64,000 nucleotides of DNA from CAJBVG01 sp943371425 (GCA_943371425.1 CALRUR010000013.1:14398-78397), one strand, 5' to 3'. Positions 15,959-25,359 are shown, numbered from the stretch's first letter. Notes: generated by a model from the letters alone, not told the origin. Program-made: numbers and translations.

Positions 15959-18481
15959 TCAATTCTTGATATTTCTTTTTCGCTTTGCAAATTTAGCAAT
16001 CTCGAACCAAATTACGGAGGTAAATCCTACTGCAATACATAACAATAATTGAACGATGGTTAATTTTTCAAATTCAAAAAAAGCAGTTATGGGTTTTATA
16101 AAAAGCATTGCTCCAACCAAGCTTACAGTTATTAAAATAATATACAATACCATGTTATTTTTATACTTAAGCGTTGTAAGTATCGAATAGTAAAACGAAC
16201 GATTAATTAAGGTTAGAAATATATTTGCAGCTATTAACACTGTAAACGTCATGGTTCTGGTTAATGCTTCATTGTATCCGTTATATATTGCATACCTATA
16301 GATAAATAAAGTTCCAAGTGTAATTACTAAACCTTGTATGATACTAGTAGAGAGTTCTCGCCAATTAAAAAAAGTAGTACTTAAGGCTTTTGGTTTCTGT
16401 AACATGGTATTTTTTTCCATGGGTTCATTTTCATAAATAATAGAACAGGTTGGGCCCATAATAATTTCTAAAAAAATTACATGTATTGGCGAAAAAATAT
16501 TTGGGTAAATCCATCCTAAGGCTAATGGAATAAACACTGTTAGGATGATAGGAATGTGTATGGAAATTATATATTGTATTGCTTTTTTTAAGTTAGCATA
16601 TATTTTTCTGCCCATAGCAATGGCATCTACCATTTTCGATAAATCGTCTTCCAATAATATTAAGGATGCTGCTTGTTTGGCAATTTCCGTTCCTTTTTTA
16701 CCCATCGCAATTCCTATATGGGCTGCTTTTAAGGCGGGGCCATCGTTCACTCCGTCGCCGGTCATGGCTACAATTTGCTTATTTAATTTTAATGCATTAA
16801 TAATTTTCAATTTCGCTTCCGGAAACATTCTTGTAAAGACGTTTGTATTTAATACACAATTGTTAAGCTCTGCTTCATCAAATTTCATTAGTTCATCACC
16901 TGTAATACTATTTTCATAACCCACAAAACCTATTTGCTTGGCAATAGCAACAGTTGTTTCTGTATTATCGCCTGTAATTATTTTAACATTAATTCCGGCT
17001 TTGTAAAAATGTTCCAGCACTTGTTGTATGTTCTTTTTGGGCGGATCATAAAATGCAACAATCCCTAAAAAAGTAAAGGGTAATTCCTCTTGTGTTGTTG
17101 GAAATTCTTTGGCTGTAAACTCAGACACTCCAACTCCTAATACTCTATAACCATCTTTGGCTAAAAGTTCTATTGCATTTTGTGTTTGCTTTAGCTCTTG
17201 TTCAGTAAGTTTCGAAACCTTCATCATGGCCTCTGGTGCACCTTTGGCTGCTATCACTCTCCTACCGTTACCATCCTCAAACACATGTGTCATCATCGGT
17301 GGTTTACCTTCTAATGCATATTCGTGTATTAATTTATAATTCGGTCTGTCATCCTTAAGTGTAGTATCTGTATAAGATTTATGAAGTGCTAATTCCATTG
17401 CATCAAATGGAATAGGTTCACTTGCCCACATTGCCATTTCAATTAACTGAATTTCATGAGTACTTAACGTTCCATTGGGTTCCACAATTTTATCTGTTCC
17501 TAATAGATAAATTTTTGCTAAACTCATTTTGTTCTCTGTTATGGTACCGGTTTTATCTGTACATATAACTGTTGCACTGCCCAACGTTTCCACTGTTTTC
17601 ATTTGTTTAACTACTATACCCATTTTCATTAATCGCCAAGCGCCCAACGCCATAAAAGTGGTAAAGGCCACGGGTATTTCCTCTGGCAAAATGCTCATAG
17701 CTAAGGTTAGCGATTGTAATAAACTGCTTAAAATATTATGCGAATGCCAGAAATTAATAATCCATACTACTACAAAAAATACCACGCCAATAATGGCCAT
17801 CTTTTTTACAAAATTTGCAATTTGTATTTCTAAAGGAGTTTTTTCTTCGTCGATACTTTCTAAACTCGATCCAATTTTCCCTAAGCGTGTTTCATTGCCA
17901 ATGGCTGTAATTACTGCAACTGCAAGCCCAGTAGCCACACTGGTTCCATTGTATATAAATTTATCTTCAGATGTTTTATCTTTAGTTACAGATAGAGATT
18001 CGCCCGTAAGTATCGATTCATTTACAGAAAAATCATTGGAATGTACAATGGTCCCATCAGCAGTAATCAAGGTACCTTCTTCCACCATCAAACTATCGCC
18101 TACTACTAAGTCCTCGCTTTTTATCTCCTCTACTTTACCATTGCGTATAACTTTACAAGTAGGCTGTGTATAATCTTTTAATTTCTCTAATGCATTTTTA
18201 CTCCTCGAAAATTGAAATAAGGAAATGGAGGTTTGAAATACGATGGCTACGGTTAAAAATATACCGTCGCCTGTTTTTCCACTTATAAAATAAATAGTAG
18301 AAGCAACCAATAATAATATCATCATTGGCTCTTGCACTATTCGCTTTAGGGTATTTAAGAAATTATTTTCTTTTTTATAATCTAATTTATTACGACCAAA
18401 TTTTTCTCTTGCAAGAATTACCTGCTCGTTGCTTAGACCTTTAATGTCGATGTTAGTTACAGGCATACCCAAAGATACCAT
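15959..18481 (-). CDS. P2-type cation-translocating ATPase
   Basis: ATP-driven cation pump of 840 residues, full length. Visible motifs in order: the actuator TGES (159-162), PEEIP in the fourth membrane helix (266-270), the phosphorylation site DKTGT (Asp309), KGAPE (413-417) and TGDGVNDGP (574-582), then a C-terminal group of membrane helices. The architecture is that of Ca2+-type or P2 ATPases. It lacks the CPC motif and N-terminal metal-binding domains of copper P1B pumps. The ion is undetermined. It follows the YHYH gene by 47 bases on the same strand. Confidence 0.9.
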   Translation of the reverse strand: MVSLGMPVTNIDIKGLSNEQVILAREKFGRNKLDYKKENNFLNTLKRIVQEPMMILLLVASTIYFISGKTGDGIFLTVAIVFQTSISLFQFSRSKNALEKLKDYTQPTCKVIRNGKVEEIKSEDLVVGDSLMVEEGTLITADGTIVHSNDFSVNESILTGESLSVTKDKTSEDKFIYNGTSVATGLAVAVITAIGNETRLGKIGSSLESIDEEKTPLEIQIANFVKKMAIIGVVFFVVVWIINFWHSHNILSSLLQSLTLAMSILPEEIPVAFTTFMALGAWRLMKMGIVVKQMKTVETLGSATVICTDKTGTITENKMSLAKIYLLGTDKIVEPNGTLSTHEIQLIEMAMWASEPIPFDAMELALHKSYTDTTLKDDRPNYKLIHEYALEGKPPMMTHVFEDGNGRRVIAAKGAPEAMMKVSKLTEQELKQTQNAIELLAKDGYRVLGVGVSEFTAKEFPTTQEELPFTFLGIVAFYDPPKKNIQQVLEHFYKAGINVKIITGDNTETTVAIAKQIGFVGYENSITGDELMKFDEAELNNCVLNTNVFTRMFPEAKLKIINALKLNKQIVAMTGDGVNDGPALKAAHIGIAMGKKGTEIAKQAASLILLEDDLSKMVDAIAMGRKIYANLKKAIQYIISIHIPIILTVFIPLALGWIYPNIFSPIHVIFLEIIMGPTCSIIYENEPMEKNTMLQKPKALSTTFFNWRELSTSIIQGLVITLGTLFIYRYAIYNGYNEALTRTMTFTVLIAANIFLTLINRSFYYSILTTLKYKNNMVLYIILITVSLVGAMLFIKPITAFFEFEKLTIVQLLLCIAVGFTSVIWFEIAKFAKRKRNIKN

Positions 18482-18528
18482 TTAAATATCTCAGATACAG
18501 TGAATCCAACCATTTCACTAATTCAATT

Positions 18529-19899
18529 TTATTTATTAATTATTACCTTTCTAGAAATAGTTGTAGCTCCAGATGTTAAATAAATAATATAAGTTCCAGC
18601 GTATAAGGTTTGAACATCAAAATAACCAATAGTTTGGCCTTTATTAATTTTAGCAACTTGCATTAATTTACCTTGTGTATCATACAATTTTAAGTCGATA
18701 TCATCTGTATTAATACCAGTTACTTGAATTGCAATAAGATCTGATTGAGGGTTTGCAATTATTTTTATGGATGAATTATTTAATGCAGTATTAACATTAG
18801 ATAGCACAGGATTATATACCGTGGTAGTTTCTGTAACCGACGTTACTTTTGCACCTATTTTATTACCGTAGTAAGTTGGGCCAATTAAATAAGGGTAAGT
18901 AGAATTGTGGTTCGCATCAACTGTGGCAAAATAACAATATATACCATTCGGATATTCTGGAGTAACACAAAAACGACCGTTATGAATGTCGAGGTAACTT
19001 TGGTCTGTATTCGAAACCCATTCATAATCTTCTCTAAACGTTCCTAAGGGGTAGGTTGTACTAACAGCTGGCCCATCTGGTACATCGGTTTGGTCGGCAT
19101 GGTGTGTTCTTACTGCAATGTTTCTTAATTGGTAACTAGATTTAATTCTTGTAATACCTCCAGTACCATCTGTATTTGCATACCCATAGGCTCCGTAAAT
19201 CGGGAACCCATCATATGCAAAACCAATTAATGGGGAGTGTTGTGTAGTATCAATTGCATATAATCCATCGGCATCATATAAATTACAAATGGTAGAAATA
19301 ACTTTTAAATCTAAATCAAAGGCACTTGGATTTTGGTGATGGTGATAATTCGTACCTGCCGGATGACCTTTAGCACAATCGAAACCTAAACGCTCATAAA
19401 CAATCGCATCTCTATTCCAAGATTGCGTAGTGCCCATGCCTCCTGGGCAAGGCGGATTTCCTGGGCCACCACACCATGCATTAGTAGTAGTATTCCATGC
19501 AACACCGTCTCTAAAATCGAACATGGCTACACCATTCACAAATATGCCTGTATTGCCTCCACTTGTTGGAGTTTTTGTTCCCGTATTTTCTGTAGGAACC
19601 AAGGGTAATTTAAATATCGCGTTTTGATTTCCTGCTTGGTTAGTATTACCATCTAAATAAGGGCCCACATGGTAAGCTGGCATTCCAGTGGTATTAATGT
19701 AAACACTGCTTGCAGAATACCTAACTTGTTGGCAGTTCACAACTATACCGTGAGAAATTGGAGTAGAATTTCCAGATACATAATAATAACCAGTTGTAGA
19801 GGTATTTTGTAACCATTTTGTAATGGCAGGGTTGGTTTGCGCTTGTATGTTAAACGTTAATAATAACAACAAACCTAGGGGTAAGAATATTTTGTTCAT
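18529..19899 (-). CDS. YHYH-domain secreted protein with T9SS sorting domain
   Basis: Exported protein of 456 residues. The signal peptide ends near IQAQ (18-21). The middle is a YHYH domain with the His cluster NYHHHQNP (185-188) and GFAYDGFPIYGAYGY (226-240); its function is unknown, though the histidines suggest metal binding. From about residue 385 there is a type A T9SS C-terminal domain (LKLYDTQGKLMQ, then AGTYIIYLTSG and KVIINK), which sends the protein to the cell surface or medium. It is preceded by the di-haem peroxidase and MbnP-like genes on the same strand. Confidence 0.88.
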   Translation of the reverse strand: MNKIFLPLGLLLLLTFNIQAQTNPAITKWLQNTSTTGYYYVSGNSTPISHGIVVNCQQVRYSASSVYINTTGMPAYHVGPYLDGNTNQAGNQNAIFKLPLVPTENTGTKTPTSGGNTGIFVNGVAMFDFRDGVAWNTTTNAWCGGPGNPPCPGGMGTTQSWNRDAIVYERLGFDCAKGHPAGTNYHHHQNPSAFDLDLKVISTICNLYDADGLYAIDTTQHSPLIGFAYDGFPIYGAYGYANTDGTGGITRIKSSYQLRNIAVRTHHADQTDVPDGPAVSTTYPLGTFREDYEWVSNTDQSYLDIHNGRFCVTPEYPNGIYCYFATVDANHNSTYPYLIGPTYYGNKIGAKVTSVTETTTVYNPVLSNVNTALNNSSIKIIANPQSDLIAIQVTGINTDDIDLKLYDTQGKLMQVAKINKGQTIGYFDVQTLYAGTYIIYLTSGATTISRKVIINK

Positions 19900-19943
19900 A
19901 TTTTGTAAAATGAATAATTAGAGGGTTAGACGATGTAAGAAAT

Positions 19944-20972
19944 TTAATCCTTCGTGAGTTCCATTATATTTTTATACTGATGTTTTTTATTGAACACAAA
20001 CTCTTTATCGTTTAAGGTTAATAAAAAAGCAACTAAATCAATTTTTTCATTTGCAGTTAACTTAATCTTCGTTTTCAATTTTGTAGATGTTGTTTTTGAA
20101 TCAGCTATTCCATCGGTATAATGGTTTATCACTTCTTTTAAAGTAAAAAACCTTCCATCGTGCATGTACGGATAGGTATAGGATAAATTACGTAGGCTTG
20201 GTACCTTAAATTTGTAGTAATCGGTACTTAGTTGGCTTATGTTAAATCTTCCAAGATCGTTTAAAATTGGGTCAATTGCTAAACCATTGTTTTCAAATTC
20301 ATAGTTTGTAAATAAAGGTTCTGCATGGCAAGTATTACAATTATTCTTGAACAAATTATGGCCGTTTTGTTCCTGTAAAGTAAATTTATCTAAACCCAAA
20401 ATCACTCTATCATATTTTGAATTGGCAGAAACAAGTGTTAATTGAAACTGCGATAAAGCTTTTAAAATCTTTGCACTCGTAATGGTGGTATCATTAAAAG
20501 CTTTTGTAAAAATGGTTCTGTAAGCCGTATTATTTTTAAGTTTAGTAATTACTTGAGTTATGTTACTTCCCATTTCGTTTGGGTGAGATATAGGAGCCAA
20601 CGCTTGCATGTCTAAATGATTTATAGCACCATCCCACATAAAGGAAGTTTGCCAAGCTAAATTAAAAAGTGCGGGCGCATTTCTATTCCCAATAGAATCG
20701 TTAATTCCATGGCTTAGCTCATGGTCGGTATGTGCAAAAGAGTTATATGGTGAGTGGCAGGATGCGCATGAAACGGTATTGTTTGCAGAGAGAATGGGAT
20801 CATAAAACAACCCACGACCTAATTCTATGGTTACAGAATCGAGCGGATTTTTACTGAAATTATAAGCAGGTATTGGAAAATGTTTTGGTTGAAATATAAA
20901 AGAATTATTTTTTGTAAGTATAAACGACAAAGAAAGTAATGCACAAATAACCAAAATTGACTTTGTTTTCAT
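19944..20972 (-). CDS. di-haem cytochrome c peroxidase family protein (MbnH/MauG-like)
   Basis: Periplasmic protein of 342 residues with two c-type haem sites, CASCH (69-73) and CNTCH (212-216). The blocks NAPALFNLAWQTSFMWDG and YPYMHDGRFFTLKEVINHY are typical of the bacterial cytochrome c peroxidase / MauG superfamily. Directly upstream, overlapping by one base (TAATG), is an MbnP-like gene. In methanotrophs the MauG-type enzyme MbnH oxidises a tryptophan of MbnP to kynurenine, so this is a likely MbnH-type enzyme. An ordinary peroxidase remains possible. Confidence 0.88.
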   Translation of the reverse strand: MKTKSILVICALLSLSFILTKNNSFIFQPKHFPIPAYNFSKNPLDSVTIELGRGLFYDPILSANNTVSCASCHSPYNSFAHTDHELSHGINDSIGNRNAPALFNLAWQTSFMWDGAINHLDMQALAPISHPNEMGSNITQVITKLKNNTAYRTIFTKAFNDTTITSAKILKALSQFQLTLVSANSKYDRVILGLDKFTLQEQNGHNLFKNNCNTCHAEPLFTNYEFENNGLAIDPILNDLGRFNISQLSTDYYKFKVPSLRNLSYTYPYMHDGRFFTLKEVINHYTDGIADSKTTSTKLKTKIKLTANEKIDLVAFLLTLNDKEFVFNKKHQYKNIMELTKD

Positions 20973-21646
20973 TACTCAATAAGGTTAAATAATGAGGGTA
21001 GTTCGTTAGCAATTTGTACAGATTGTGGGTTAGGCGACATTACTTGGTAAGTTTTTGCTACATCTATTTTTTCAAACAAATCTGCTAAATTAATTTCAAT
21101 TTTTGCACTAGAAGTAAAATGCTTTGATGTTACAACCACATTTCTTAATGCATTAAAAGGATCCTTGTAGCCACCAATATGCCAATAAAACTTATGGTAC
21201 CTGGCCGGACAATTACTTGCCACTCCTTCTAATTTAAAATTGATGTACCCGCTTTGCCAAGTCCAATACATTCCTGTTGTGGGATCCAATGCACCCTCTA
21301 ATGCACCAACTGTATTGGTTAGGCTATCTATACCAATGTTAAATTTTATATTGTTAAAACTGAGTTTAATTTTTTCTTTTATAAAAAGCGAATTCGAGTC
21401 TAACCCATCAATTAAATAAACAGGTTGAGCGGATGTATAAATTAAAGAATCGTTATAATAATAGTTCAAATTAGAAATGTAAAATTTGAAATTAGTTAGT
21501 TTAATAGTATTTCCATTTAAGAGGTATTCCTTTTGAATTTGGAACAATTCCGTTTTAAATGAAGGTACAAACTGAATAGACTTAAACTCTTGAGCAGAAA
21601 GCTTAATAGAAAAGAATAATAAAATAAATGCAATTATATTTTTCAT
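20972..21646 (-). CDS. MbnP-like copper-associated protein
   Basis: Exported protein of 224 residues with a signal peptide ending near KLSAQ (15-19). It carries the MbnP-family core: a DSLT segment near 107-110, then GALDPTTGMYWTWQSGYIN (118-135), and a His-containing segment YHKFYWHIGGY (150-160). Known MbnP binds copper through a site made when MbnH converts Trp to kynurenine; Trp128 and Trp130 are the obvious candidates here. It is the first gene of the probable operon, and its stop overlaps the MbnH-like start. Copper binding is inferred. Confidence 0.82.
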   Translation of the reverse strand: MKNIIAFILLFFSIKLSAQEFKSIQFVPSFKTELFQIQKEYLLNGNTIKLTNFKFYISNLNYYYNDSLIYTSAQPVYLIDGLDSNSLFIKEKIKLSFNNIKFNIGIDSLTNTVGALEGALDPTTGMYWTWQSGYINFKLEGVASNCPARYHKFYWHIGGYKDPFNALRNVVVTSKHFTSSAKIEINLADLFEKIDVAKTYQVMSPNPQSVQIANELPSLFNLIE

Positions 21647-21744
21647 TTTAAAATTGGCTCAAGAGTTAAAGAAAATCTAATTCTAAGGTACTAATAGATT
21701 TGAATTGAACTAAATTTGATCAATAATTTTGCAAAATCTTAATT

Positions 21745-22173
21745 TTACTCCTGTATTTTACAACCATGTTTGGCATCTCGAAGTTGATTTTCTATGGAGT
21801 TTCCGTCTAATAACGACCAATGTTCAATAATTTTCCCTTCAGACATTTTATAAAATCTATAGCCAATTGTAGAAATTTCTAAAGAAGTTGGTTCAATGTT
21901 TCTCCAACTACCAATATGAATTAGGTGCATTCGTATTTTCAACATTACTTTGTCATTTTCGCATAGCATTTCTTCTATAGTTGTATGGTGTTTAAAAGAT
22001 TTACCCGTTTCAATAATCCATAACTTAGTGCCTTCCATATTAATTGGAAATGAAGGTGGTAAGGAATGATCTACGTAGCCATCTGCTATATAATGACTAA
22101 TATTATCTAAAAGTTGTTGATTCCAAATTTCTTCAATAAAATTTGCGATGATTGATTTGTTTTTTGTATTCAT
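21745..22173 (-). CDS. SnoaL-like polyketide cyclase family protein
   Basis: It has 142 residues if started at MNTKNKSIIANF; twelve codons further upstream are open (ATG at 22209) but look unlike a real N-terminus. The NTF2-like fold is suggested by IIANFIEEIWNQQLLD, YVDHSLPPSFP and GKIIEHWSLLDG. SnoaL-like ester cyclases often have this Asp-His pattern. No substrate can be named. A Crp/Fnr gene lies just upstream on the same strand. Confidence 0.75.
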   Translation of the reverse strand: MNTKNKSIIANFIEEIWNQQLLDNISHYIADGYVDHSLPPSFPINMEGTKLWIIETGKSFKHHTTIEEMLCENDKVMLKIRMHLIHIGSWRNIEPTSLEISTIGYRFYKMSEGKIIEHWSLLDGNSIENQLRDAKHGCKIQE

Positions 22174-22250
22174 TTTTATCTTTAATTGTGAATTGCAAAC
22201 ATCCATCAATTAAATAAAAAACAACTGTGATAATAATCACAAAACAAAAA

Positions 22251-22832
22251 TTAAACTATTTTACTTCTTATTCTGCTTAATGTTTCTCTTGTAATACCTA
22301 AATAGGATGATAAGTGAGTTAGGCTTACTCTTTGTAAGATTGCAGGTTTGTGATTCAATAAATATTGGTATCGCTCTGTTGGACTATAAATCTTAAATAA
22401 ATTACTATGCTCTTCTTTAGTTAATAATAATTGTTCTAATAACTTTCTTCCAAATGATTCGATTTCAGAGGACACTTTGTATAAATCAAGTAATTTATCT
22501 CGGTCTATTTCGAAAACACAAGTATCTTCCATTGCTACTATGTTTGAATCTGCAGGGGTTGAATTAATCAGACTTTCTAAATTCGTTGTAAATTGGCCTT
22601 CAAATATAAAATCTATATTTATTTCCGAACCATCTTTGAGTAAATATGTGCGCAACTGCCCGCTTTCAATAAAGAATATAGACTTACAGATTTCACCCTC
22701 ATTAAGTAAAATATCCCCTTTCTTAAAAAACTTTTGATTGGCAATTTCAACAAATTGATTTAAACTAGAATTAGAAATTTCAGTTAATTCTGTTATTTTT
22801 TTCAACAATAATGTATTAGAAATTTTTGTCAA
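22251..22832 (-). CDS. Crp/Fnr family transcriptional regulator
   Basis: It has 193 residues, with a cyclic-nucleotide-binding beta-roll (ILLNEGEICKSIFFIESGQLRTYL) and a terminal helix-turn-helix (THLSSYLGITRETLSRIRSK). It is a paralogue of the regulator at 13231-13800. It lies between a SnoaL-like gene and two DoxX-like genes on the same strand, and these are plausible targets. Confidence 0.9.
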   Translation of the reverse strand: MTKISNTLLLKKITELTEISNSSLNQFVEIANQKFFKKGDILLNEGEICKSIFFIESGQLRTYLLKDGSEINIDFIFEGQFTTNLESLINSTPADSNIVAMEDTCVFEIDRDKLLDLYKVSSEIESFGRKLLEQLLLTKEEHSNLFKIYSPTERYQYLLNHKPAILQRVSLTHLSSYLGITRETLSRIRSKIV

Positions 22833-22920
22833 GAAACTATTAATTAGATTTTATTTATAATGTAACAATTCAACAATTTTATTAGTCCAATTGTCGGTTT
22901 TAAAATATGTTTTATGCTTA

Positions 22921-23265
22921 TTAATAGGAATTTACAGCGATGTAAAAAATATAAGCATTTAACAACATGTAAAATGCAGCAGGTATACTAACCAATAAAC
23001 TATCTTTTACTTTTATTCTAACTGCTACCCCAAAAAACATTAACAATGCCAGTCCTCCTGATGATATAATTAAAATAAGAGAAATTTTTAATCCTACCAA
23101 TAGACCTACAGCTCCTAATAATTCTAAAATAGCAGTTAATGCTCCTACCTTTTCTAAGCCAAAGCGTTTAAACTCTAATTTCATTTTTGAGGATGTAAAA
23201 TAAACTATTCCATAACCCAAAAAAGATAGACTCGAAAAGGCAATTAAGAAATTTAATAAATTCAT
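22921..23265 (-). CDS. DoxX-like membrane protein
   Basis: It has 114 residues and four hydrophobic helices. The segment EFKRFGLEKVGALTAILELLGAVGLLVG is a DoxX-family hallmark (E-F-x2-[YF]-GL, then a helix with E/K-L-x-G). It follows a second DoxX-like gene after one base, and the two are paralogues. Function is unknown. Confidence 0.75.
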   Translation of the reverse strand: MNLLNFLIAFSSLSFLGYGIVYFTSSKMKLEFKRFGLEKVGALTAILELLGAVGLLVGLKISLILIISSGGLALLMFFGVAVRIKVKDSLLVSIPAAFYMLLNAYIFYIAVNSY

Positions 23266-23266
23266 T

Positions 23267-23611
23267 CTATAGTAAATTTAATGCTATTGCTGCAATAAAC
23301 AAACACAGTAGTAAGAGAACCAAGGAAGGCAATTTTTTCTGTATGGTATTACCAACTTTGAAATGAAAGTATTGAGCAGAAAGCATAAAAAAGGCTAATA
23401 ATAAAGCAGGTATCAATATTAAATCTGTATGCCAAATTCCTGCCACTAATAAGGTGGATAATGATAGTTTAGATGCACCTACTATGTTGCGAGTTAAATC
23501 ACTTAAACCATATTGTTTAAATTCTTTCTGCACATTATCGAACCTAAACACCCAAACTATTACAATCGACAATGCTACTGTAATTTGAGCTATAATAGAA
23601 ATATTTGTCAT
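23267..23611 (-). CDS. DoxX-like membrane protein
   Basis: It has 114 residues, the same length as its downstream neighbour, with which it shares the EFKQYGLSDLTRNIVGASKLSLS segment and the four-helix layout. It is probably the first gene of a two-gene membrane unit. The two may form a heteromer, which is inferred only from pairing and spacing. Confidence 0.7.
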   Translation of the reverse strand: MTNISIIAQITVALSIVIVWVFRFDNVQKEFKQYGLSDLTRNIVGASKLSLSTLLVAGIWHTDLILIPALLLAFFMLSAQYFHFKVGNTIQKKLPSLVLLLLCLFIAAIALNLL

Positions 23612-23652
23612 AATTTATTTTTTTGGGTATTTTTTATTGTGTTGGTAGCAAA

Positions 23653-24123
23653 CTAGAAAAGAAAAATCATGGGTAAAAAATTCTCTACTCCTTCTGCAAT
23701 TAATACTTTGTTCGTATCAGAATATAATATCATTCTGATTTTTTCTTTTTGCTTCAATTCGTATTCTGCAATTACTTGCAAGCAAGCACCACAAGGCTTA
23801 ATCATTTCTTTGTAAGTTAACTCTTTGTTATTAGCTGTAATAGCTATTGCTTTTATGCTTACATCTTTGTAGTTCGCTCCAAAATGAAACAAGGCAACTC
23901 GCTCTGCACATAAACCAGATGGGTATGCTCTGTTTTCTTGATTATTGCCTAATACAAACTCCCCATTGCTTAATAACAAACTGGCGCCCACACTAAAATT
24001 AGAATAAGGCGCATACGCATTTTCTCTAGCTTTAAGCGATTGCTCAACACACTTTTTATCAAGATCAGTAAGTTCTTCGAATTTATAATTTTCGTAGCGA
24101 ATTGTTTTTTCGATTTTATCCAT
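23653..24123 (-). CDS. cdd: cytidine deaminase
   Basis: Zinc-dependent pyrimidine nucleoside deaminase converting cytidine or deoxycytidine to uridine forms. The CAE motif is at 72-74 (zinc ligand and proton shuttle) and PCGAC at 110-114 (two zinc cysteines). NRAYPSGLCAERVALF and APYSNFSVGA are typical of the small tetrameric class. Its start overlaps the end of the alkB-like gene by eight bases, an odd functional pairing. Confidence 0.95.
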   Translation of the reverse strand: MDKIEKTIRYENYKFEELTDLDKKCVEQSLKARENAYAPYSNFSVGASLLLSNGEFVLGNNQENRAYPSGLCAERVALFHFGANYKDVSIKAIAITANNKELTYKEMIKPCGACLQVIAEYELKQKEKIRMILYSDTNKVLIAEGVENFLPMIFLF

Positions 24124-25198
24124 TAGCTCTGTTTTTCCATTCCTCTAATCTACCATTCATAAGTTTAAACCACAAGGGCGGAATTAAGGTTAATACTACC
24201 ATGGCGGGGTATCCGTTGGGTAATTGCGGACTATCATCATATGCATCTAACAATTGGTAGTTTTTAGTTGCATACATGTGGTGGTCGGCATGCCTTTGTA
24301 ATTGAAATAAAAAATAATTGCTGTATATAAAATTGGCATTCCAACTATGTTTAGGGTTTACTTTCTCATATACTCCCGGCGATAGCTCTTTACGTTCTAT
24401 TCCATAATGTTCAATATAATCTACCGCCTCTAATAAACTAAAAGATAAAAATGCTTGTGCTAATAAAAATAAATTAAGTTGGTAGTTTATACTATTGCTA
24501 AACAAATACACACCAACATTTATAAAGAGTAATATTAATACCGATGCAATTGTTAATCGGTATACTTCATTCGTCCAATAATTCGATTTTTGTTTGCGTT
24601 GTGCTAATCGTTCGTTTTCTATTTTTATACTGTTTATGAAGCCACCTATTACGGCTTGCTTCCAAAACACAAAATAACTTTGATTTTTTCTGGCAGTTGC
24701 TGGATCTTTAGGGGTGGCAACATGTACATGGTGACCCCTATTATGCTCAACATAAAAATAACCATAGCCTACTTGTACTAACAAAAACTTGGCTAAAAAC
24801 TTCTCAAGTTTTTTAGTTTTATGGCCTAGCTCGTGTGCAATGGTAATACCCACCCCACCATTCATTATCATTGTATTTATTAATAATAACACTAATAAAT
24901 GCGCGCTAATTTCTTGGGTACAGAATATATAAACTAACCAACACATCACACTAGTTTGGGCCAGCACCCAAACGTAGAGTATGTTTCTGTAATAACGCTC
25001 CTCTTTTATTTGTTGAGCTATCGTTTTATCGTAATTACTTGCATCTGTACCTAAAATTGGATCCATTATAGGCAATACAATAAACATTAAAATAGGCAAT
25101 AAATAAAAAGACCCTATATAGCCCGAATAATAACTCAATACTATGCTCAATGGAATTGCGAAAACTAAAAGGTATCCGTATTTGTTAATTTTTCGCAT
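24116..25198 (-). CDS. alkB: AlkB-type alkane 1-monooxygenase
   Basis: Integral-membrane non-haem di-iron hydroxylase of 360 residues. All four histidine boxes are present: HELGHK (122-127), EHNRGHH (151-157), YIEHYGIER (261-269) and LQRHADHH (300-307). The YxEHYG and LQRHxDHH boxes separate AlkB from ordinary fatty-acid desaturases. Relatives oxidise terminal carbons of medium- to long-chain alkanes with rubredoxin as electron donor; no rubredoxin gene is seen here. A related membrane hydroxylase acting on another lipid is the alternative. Confidence 0.9.
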   Translation of the reverse strand: MRKINKYGYLLVFAIPLSIVLSYYSGYIGSFYLLPILMFIVLPIMDPILGTDASNYDKTIAQQIKEERYYRNILYVWVLAQTSVMCWLVYIFCTQEISAHLLVLLLINTMIMNGGVGITIAHELGHKTKKLEKFLAKFLLVQVGYGYFYVEHNRGHHVHVATPKDPATARKNQSYFVFWKQAVIGGFINSIKIENERLAQRKQKSNYWTNEVYRLTIASVLILLFINVGVYLFSNSINYQLNLFLLAQAFLSFSLLEAVDYIEHYGIERKELSPGVYEKVNPKHSWNANFIYSNYFLFQLQRHADHHMYATKNYQLLDAYDDSPQLPNGYPAMVVLTLIPPLWFKLMNGRLEEWKNRANG

Positions 25199-25251
25199 AG
25201 AAATTAGTTTGGTGTAAGAAGTACGTTGTATTATGTATTATGTATTATGTA

Positions 25252-25270
25252 CTTTGTACAATGTACAAAG
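25252..25270. repeat. palindrome CTTTGTACAATGTACAAAG
   Basis: Nine-base arms (25252-25260 and 25262-25270) around a single A, about 55 bases upstream of the alkB start. The core GTACAATGTAC recurs at 25364-25374. It could be an operator for alkB or part of a dispersed repeat. Confidence 0.55.
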
Positions 25271-25359
25271 ATTTCCTAATTATATAAAGTATTAAGTTTA
25301 TAGATTTCTGGTATAGCTTTAATTATTTAGGACATTATTTATGGCAATTAGTACCCATA

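Noticed and set aside
15959..18481. P-type ATPase as a copper-exporting P1B pump, which would fit the MbnP context
   Set aside because: There is no CPC motif in the fourth membrane helix (it is PEEIP) and no N-terminal CxxC domains, so it is a P2-type pump.
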